In this document: in pieces, positions 61,840-64,000 of the stretch
Layout: every line of letters starts with the position of its first letter
Position numbering within the stretch: position 1 is the stretch's first letter
The notes under the pieces: model-generated
Seen by the model: the letters and a program-made list of their open reading frames with translations, nothing else
Told to the model about the DNA's origin: nothing
The model's database searches: none
Made by a program: the position numbers and the translations under genes
NCBI GenBank assembly: GCA_963709775.1
Contig: CAVPXS010000010.1
Location: 1 to 64,000 of the forward strand
Source: Salinimicrobium sp963709775
Lineage (GTDB): Bacteria; Bacteroidota; Bacteroidia; Flavobacteriales; Flavobacteriaceae
DNA length: 64,000 bases
Direction: 5' to 3'

Positions 61840-62895
61840 GTGAAAAACGGAAAGAAAGACATACGGGCATTGACCAAAGAACAACTTCAGCAATTCTTTG
61901 TTTCTCAGGGAGATAAATCCTTCCGCGGAACTCAGGTTTATGAGTGGTTGTGGGGTAAAGGTGCCCATTCTTTTGAAGATATGACCAATATTTCAAAAGA
62001 TACGCGTCAAATGCTGAATGATAATTTTGTGATCAACCACATTCGGGTGGACCAGATGCAGCGGAGTAGTGACGGGACCATCAAAAATGCAGTTAAATTA
62101 CACGATGATCTTACCGTGGAATCTGTTTTAATTCCCACCAAAACCCGTACTACCGCTTGTGTTTCCTCCCAGGTAGGCTGCAGCCTGGACTGTAAGTTCT
62201 GTGCGACCGCAAAGCTGAAGCGAATGCGAAACCTCAATCCCGATGAGATTTACGATCAGGTAGTAGCCATTGATAATGAGAGCCGGTTGTACTTTGATAA
62301 GCCGTTATCCAACATTGTTTTTATGGGAATGGGGGAGCCGCTTATGAATTACAATAATGTTCTTAAGGCTATAGAAATGATCACTTCTCCAGAAGGTTTA
62401 GGGATGTCGCCTAAACGTATTACCGTTTCCACTTCTGGGGTGCCAAAAATGATCAAAAAAATGGCCGATGAGGAGGTGAAGTTCAAGCTTGCCGTTTCCC
62501 TGCATTCAGCCATTGATGAGGTGCGGACTTCCATTATGCCATTCAATGCAACCTTCCCGCTTAAAGACCTTAGGGAATCACTGGAATACTGGTATGCAAA
62601 GACGGGAAGCCGTATCACCTATGAATATGTGGTGTGGAAAGGGATCAATGACAGTAAAAAGGATGTAGATGCGTTGGTGAGGTTCTGTAAGTATGTTCCC
62701 TGTAAGGTGAACCTTATTGAATACAATCCAATTGGCGATGATCTTTTCATGCAGGCACCCGAAGAAACTACAAATATGTACGTGAGGGAGCTGGAGCGCA
62801 ACCACATCACCTGTACCGTTCGCCGGTCCCGTGGGAAGGACATAGATGCAGCCTGTGGACAGCTTGCAAACAAATCCAAAGAAGTTACCGCATAG
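61840..62895 (+). CDS. rlmN: Dual-specificity 23S rRNA/tRNA methyltransferase RlmN
   Basis: A 351-aa radical-SAM enzyme that methylates adenosine C2 in 23S rRNA and some tRNAs. Visible: TKTRTTACVSSQVGCSLDCKF with the CxxxCxxC cluster, FMGMGEPLMNYNNV, GMSPKRITVSTSGVPKMI and the C-terminal methylated Cys region (DIDAACGQL). The start is GTG, because KDIRALTKEQLQQFF lies at the usual distance from it. The -7 promoter element lies directly upstream. Confidence 0.93.
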   Translation: MKNGKKDIRALTKEQLQQFFVSQGDKSFRGTQVYEWLWGKGAHSFEDMTNISKDTRQMLNDNFVINHIRVDQMQRSSDGTIKNAVKLHDDLTVESVLIPTKTRTTACVSSQVGCSLDCKFCATAKLKRMRNLNPDEIYDQVVAIDNESRLYFDKPLSNIVFMGMGEPLMNYNNVLKAIEMITSPEGLGMSPKRITVSTSGVPKMIKKMADEEVKFKLAVSLHSAIDEVRTSIMPFNATFPLKDLRESLEYWYAKTGSRITYEYVVWKGINDSKKDVDALVRFCKYVPCKVNLIEYNPIGDDLFMQAPEETTNMYVRELERNHITCTVRRSRGKDIDAACGQLANKSKEVTA

Positions 62896-62898
62896 ACT

Positions 62899-62919
62899 GC
62901 CAAAAAGGCCATTTTTTGA
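62899..62919. repeat. Degenerate REP-like palindrome
   Basis: GCCAAAAAGGCCATTTTTTG differs in the centre (AAGGCC) but keeps position and flanks downstream of rlmN. Confidence 0.4.
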
Positions 62920-62960
62920 AGGGTTGAAAATTTAATCTTTTAACTATCTTAGCAGCCCTT

Positions 62961-63938
62961 ATGAAGGTTATTTCCAAAATAAAGCTGCCGGTAGAAAAGG
63001 AGATGGAACTTTTTGAAAAAAAGTTCACTCAGTCGATGTCTTCGAAGGTTGCTCTTTTAAACAGAATCACCCATTTTATTGTCAATCGAAAGGGGAAGCA
63101 AATGCGGCCTATGTTCGTTTTTCTTGTTGCAAAAATGGTTGCAGACGGGAAGGTAAACGAACGTACCTACAGGGGAGCTTCTGTCATCGAACTCATCCAC
63201 ACCGCTACTCTCGTTCACGATGATGTGGTGGACGATTCCAACCGCCGCCGGGGATTCTTTTCTATTAACGCACTTTGGAAAAATAAGATCGCCGTTCTTG
63301 TTGGCGATTACTTGCTTTCAAAAGGACTTTTGCTTTCCATTGATAATAACGATTTTGATTTACTGAAAATAATTTCAGTTGCTGTACGGGAAATGAGTGA
63401 GGGCGAACTGTTGCAGATCGAAAAGGCCCGTCGCCTGGATATTACCGAAGATATTTACTACGAGATCATTCGGCAAAAAACAGCTACCCTGATTGCTGCC
63501 TGTTGCAGCCTGGGAGCAGCCTCTGTGCAACCAGATTCTCCTGAAGTGGAGAAAATGCGTCATTTTGGAGAACTTATAGGAATGGCCTTCCAGATCAAGG
63601 ACGACCTTTTTGACTACGGTAATGAACGCATTGGAAAACCTACCGGGATCGATATTAAAGAACAGAAAATGACCCTCCCGCTTATTCATGTGCTTAACAA
63701 GGTTTCTCCTAAAGAGAAGGCATGGGTGATAAACTCGGTAAAAAATCACAATAAAGACGGCAAACGGGTAAAGGAAGTCATCGAATTTGTTAAGAAAAAT
63801 GGGGGACTTGACTATGCCGTTGCAAGAATGAAATCCTTTCAACAAGAGGCGCTGGCTTTACTTGAAGAATATCCCGATTCTCCCTATAAGGATTCTCTCA
63901 TCCTAATGGTAAACTACGTTATTGAGCGTAAGAAGTAA
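62961..63938 (+). CDS. Polyprenyl diphosphate synthase (IspB/octaprenyl type)
   Basis: A 325-aa trans-prenyltransferase making the menaquinone side chain or similar from IPP. First Asp-rich motif in LVHDDVVDDSNRRRG (about residues 81-95), second in FQIKDDLFDYG (about 210-220); KQMRPMFVFLVAKM is the usual N-terminal Lys/Arg region. Length fits IspB/RER2-type long-chain synthases. A TATCTTAG near 62944 may be a weak -7 box. Product length cannot be read from sequence. Confidence 0.92.
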   Translation: MKVISKIKLPVEKEMELFEKKFTQSMSSKVALLNRITHFIVNRKGKQMRPMFVFLVAKMVADGKVNERTYRGASVIELIHTATLVHDDVVDDSNRRRGFFSINALWKNKIAVLVGDYLLSKGLLLSIDNNDFDLLKIISVAVREMSEGELLQIEKARRLDITEDIYYEIIRQKTATLIAACCSLGAASVQPDSPEVEKMRHFGELIGMAFQIKDDLFDYGNERIGKPTGIDIKEQKMTLPLIHVLNKVSPKEKAWVINSVKNHNKDGKRVKEVIEFVKKNGGLDYAVARMKSFQQEALALLEEYPDSPYKDSLILMVNYVIERKK

Positions 63939-64000
63939 TACTGCCTTTGTGCGATTTTCTCCTCCATTTTATAGATTAAACACTATTCCCAACTGAGATT
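63939..64000. other. Right window edge
   Basis: 62 bases with no complete gene or recognisable site. Confidence 0.6.

Overview
The window joins DNA from two unrelated organisms. Bases 1 to about 3380 are GC-rich with acidic, haloarchaea-like proteins. They hold, on the minus strand, a four-carbon acid-sugar kinase fragment (DUF1537), a PdxA-type dehydrogenase and a LarA/DUF2088-type protein, a gene set typical of sugar-acid catabolism. At about 3380 the reading frame of a deoxynucleoside kinase breaks straight into the archaeal kinase frame, so the join is most likely a chimeric assembly, although both parts could come from one saline sample. Everything from about 3380 to 64000 looks like a marine or halophilic member of the Flavobacteriaceae: GldA, TAnnTTTG promoters, many secreted beta-barrel and lipoproteins, and the usual Bacteroidetes intergenic repeats. 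The genus cannot be fixed from the sequence alone; the Gramella/Salegentibacter/Salinimicrobium group is a guess.

Layout of the flavobacterial part. 3.4-11 kb: kinase fragment, small membrane protein, AraC regulator divergent from an aldehyde dehydrogenase/DUF779 pair, then a large periplasmic beta-propeller amidohydrolase. 11-23 kb: accessory region with beta-barrel proteins, a low-GC M23 peptidase flanked by attC-like repeats, a GIY-YIG/DUF4357 protein, tandem calcium-loop lipoproteins and a RAYT transposase. 23-38 kb: unknown secreted protein, MBL-fold and alpha/beta hydrolases, zinc metalloprotease, TPR lipoprotein, TraB-like protein, SLC12-type transporter, universal stress protein and a hydroxyacid dehydrogenase. 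38-43 kb: acyl-CoA dehydrogenase, SDR, PAP2 phosphatase and metK.

43-50 kb is a methionine region. metK (minus strand) follows a SAM-II-like riboswitch. About 1.2 kb away, on the plus strand, a promoter drives two tandem Met/Cys-rich leader ORFs, each followed by an intrinsic terminator, ahead of metY-metX-hom-osmC. 52.7-56.8 kb is an aromatic operon (pheA, aminotransferase, tyrA, DAHP synthase-chorismate mutase) headed by a leader peptide with nine aromatic residues in twelve, again followed by a terminator. In all three leaders the codons 12-17 nt after the regulatory codons can pair with the terminator's 5' arm. This is the geometry of ribosome-stalling attenuation and is the most interesting content here. 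The rest holds rsgA, dtd, a MazG-like protein, aroA, queA, rlmN and a polyprenyl synthase.

More than ten genes carry single-base frameshifts, several in homopolymers and in both halves of the chimera, including housekeeping genes (metX, dtd). Most are probably sequencing indels. A dispersed palindrome with core CAAAAATG-S-CATTTTTG occurs about ten times, one copy right beside the RAYT gene, suggesting a REP/RAYT pair. No rRNA, tRNA or CRISPR array was seen.
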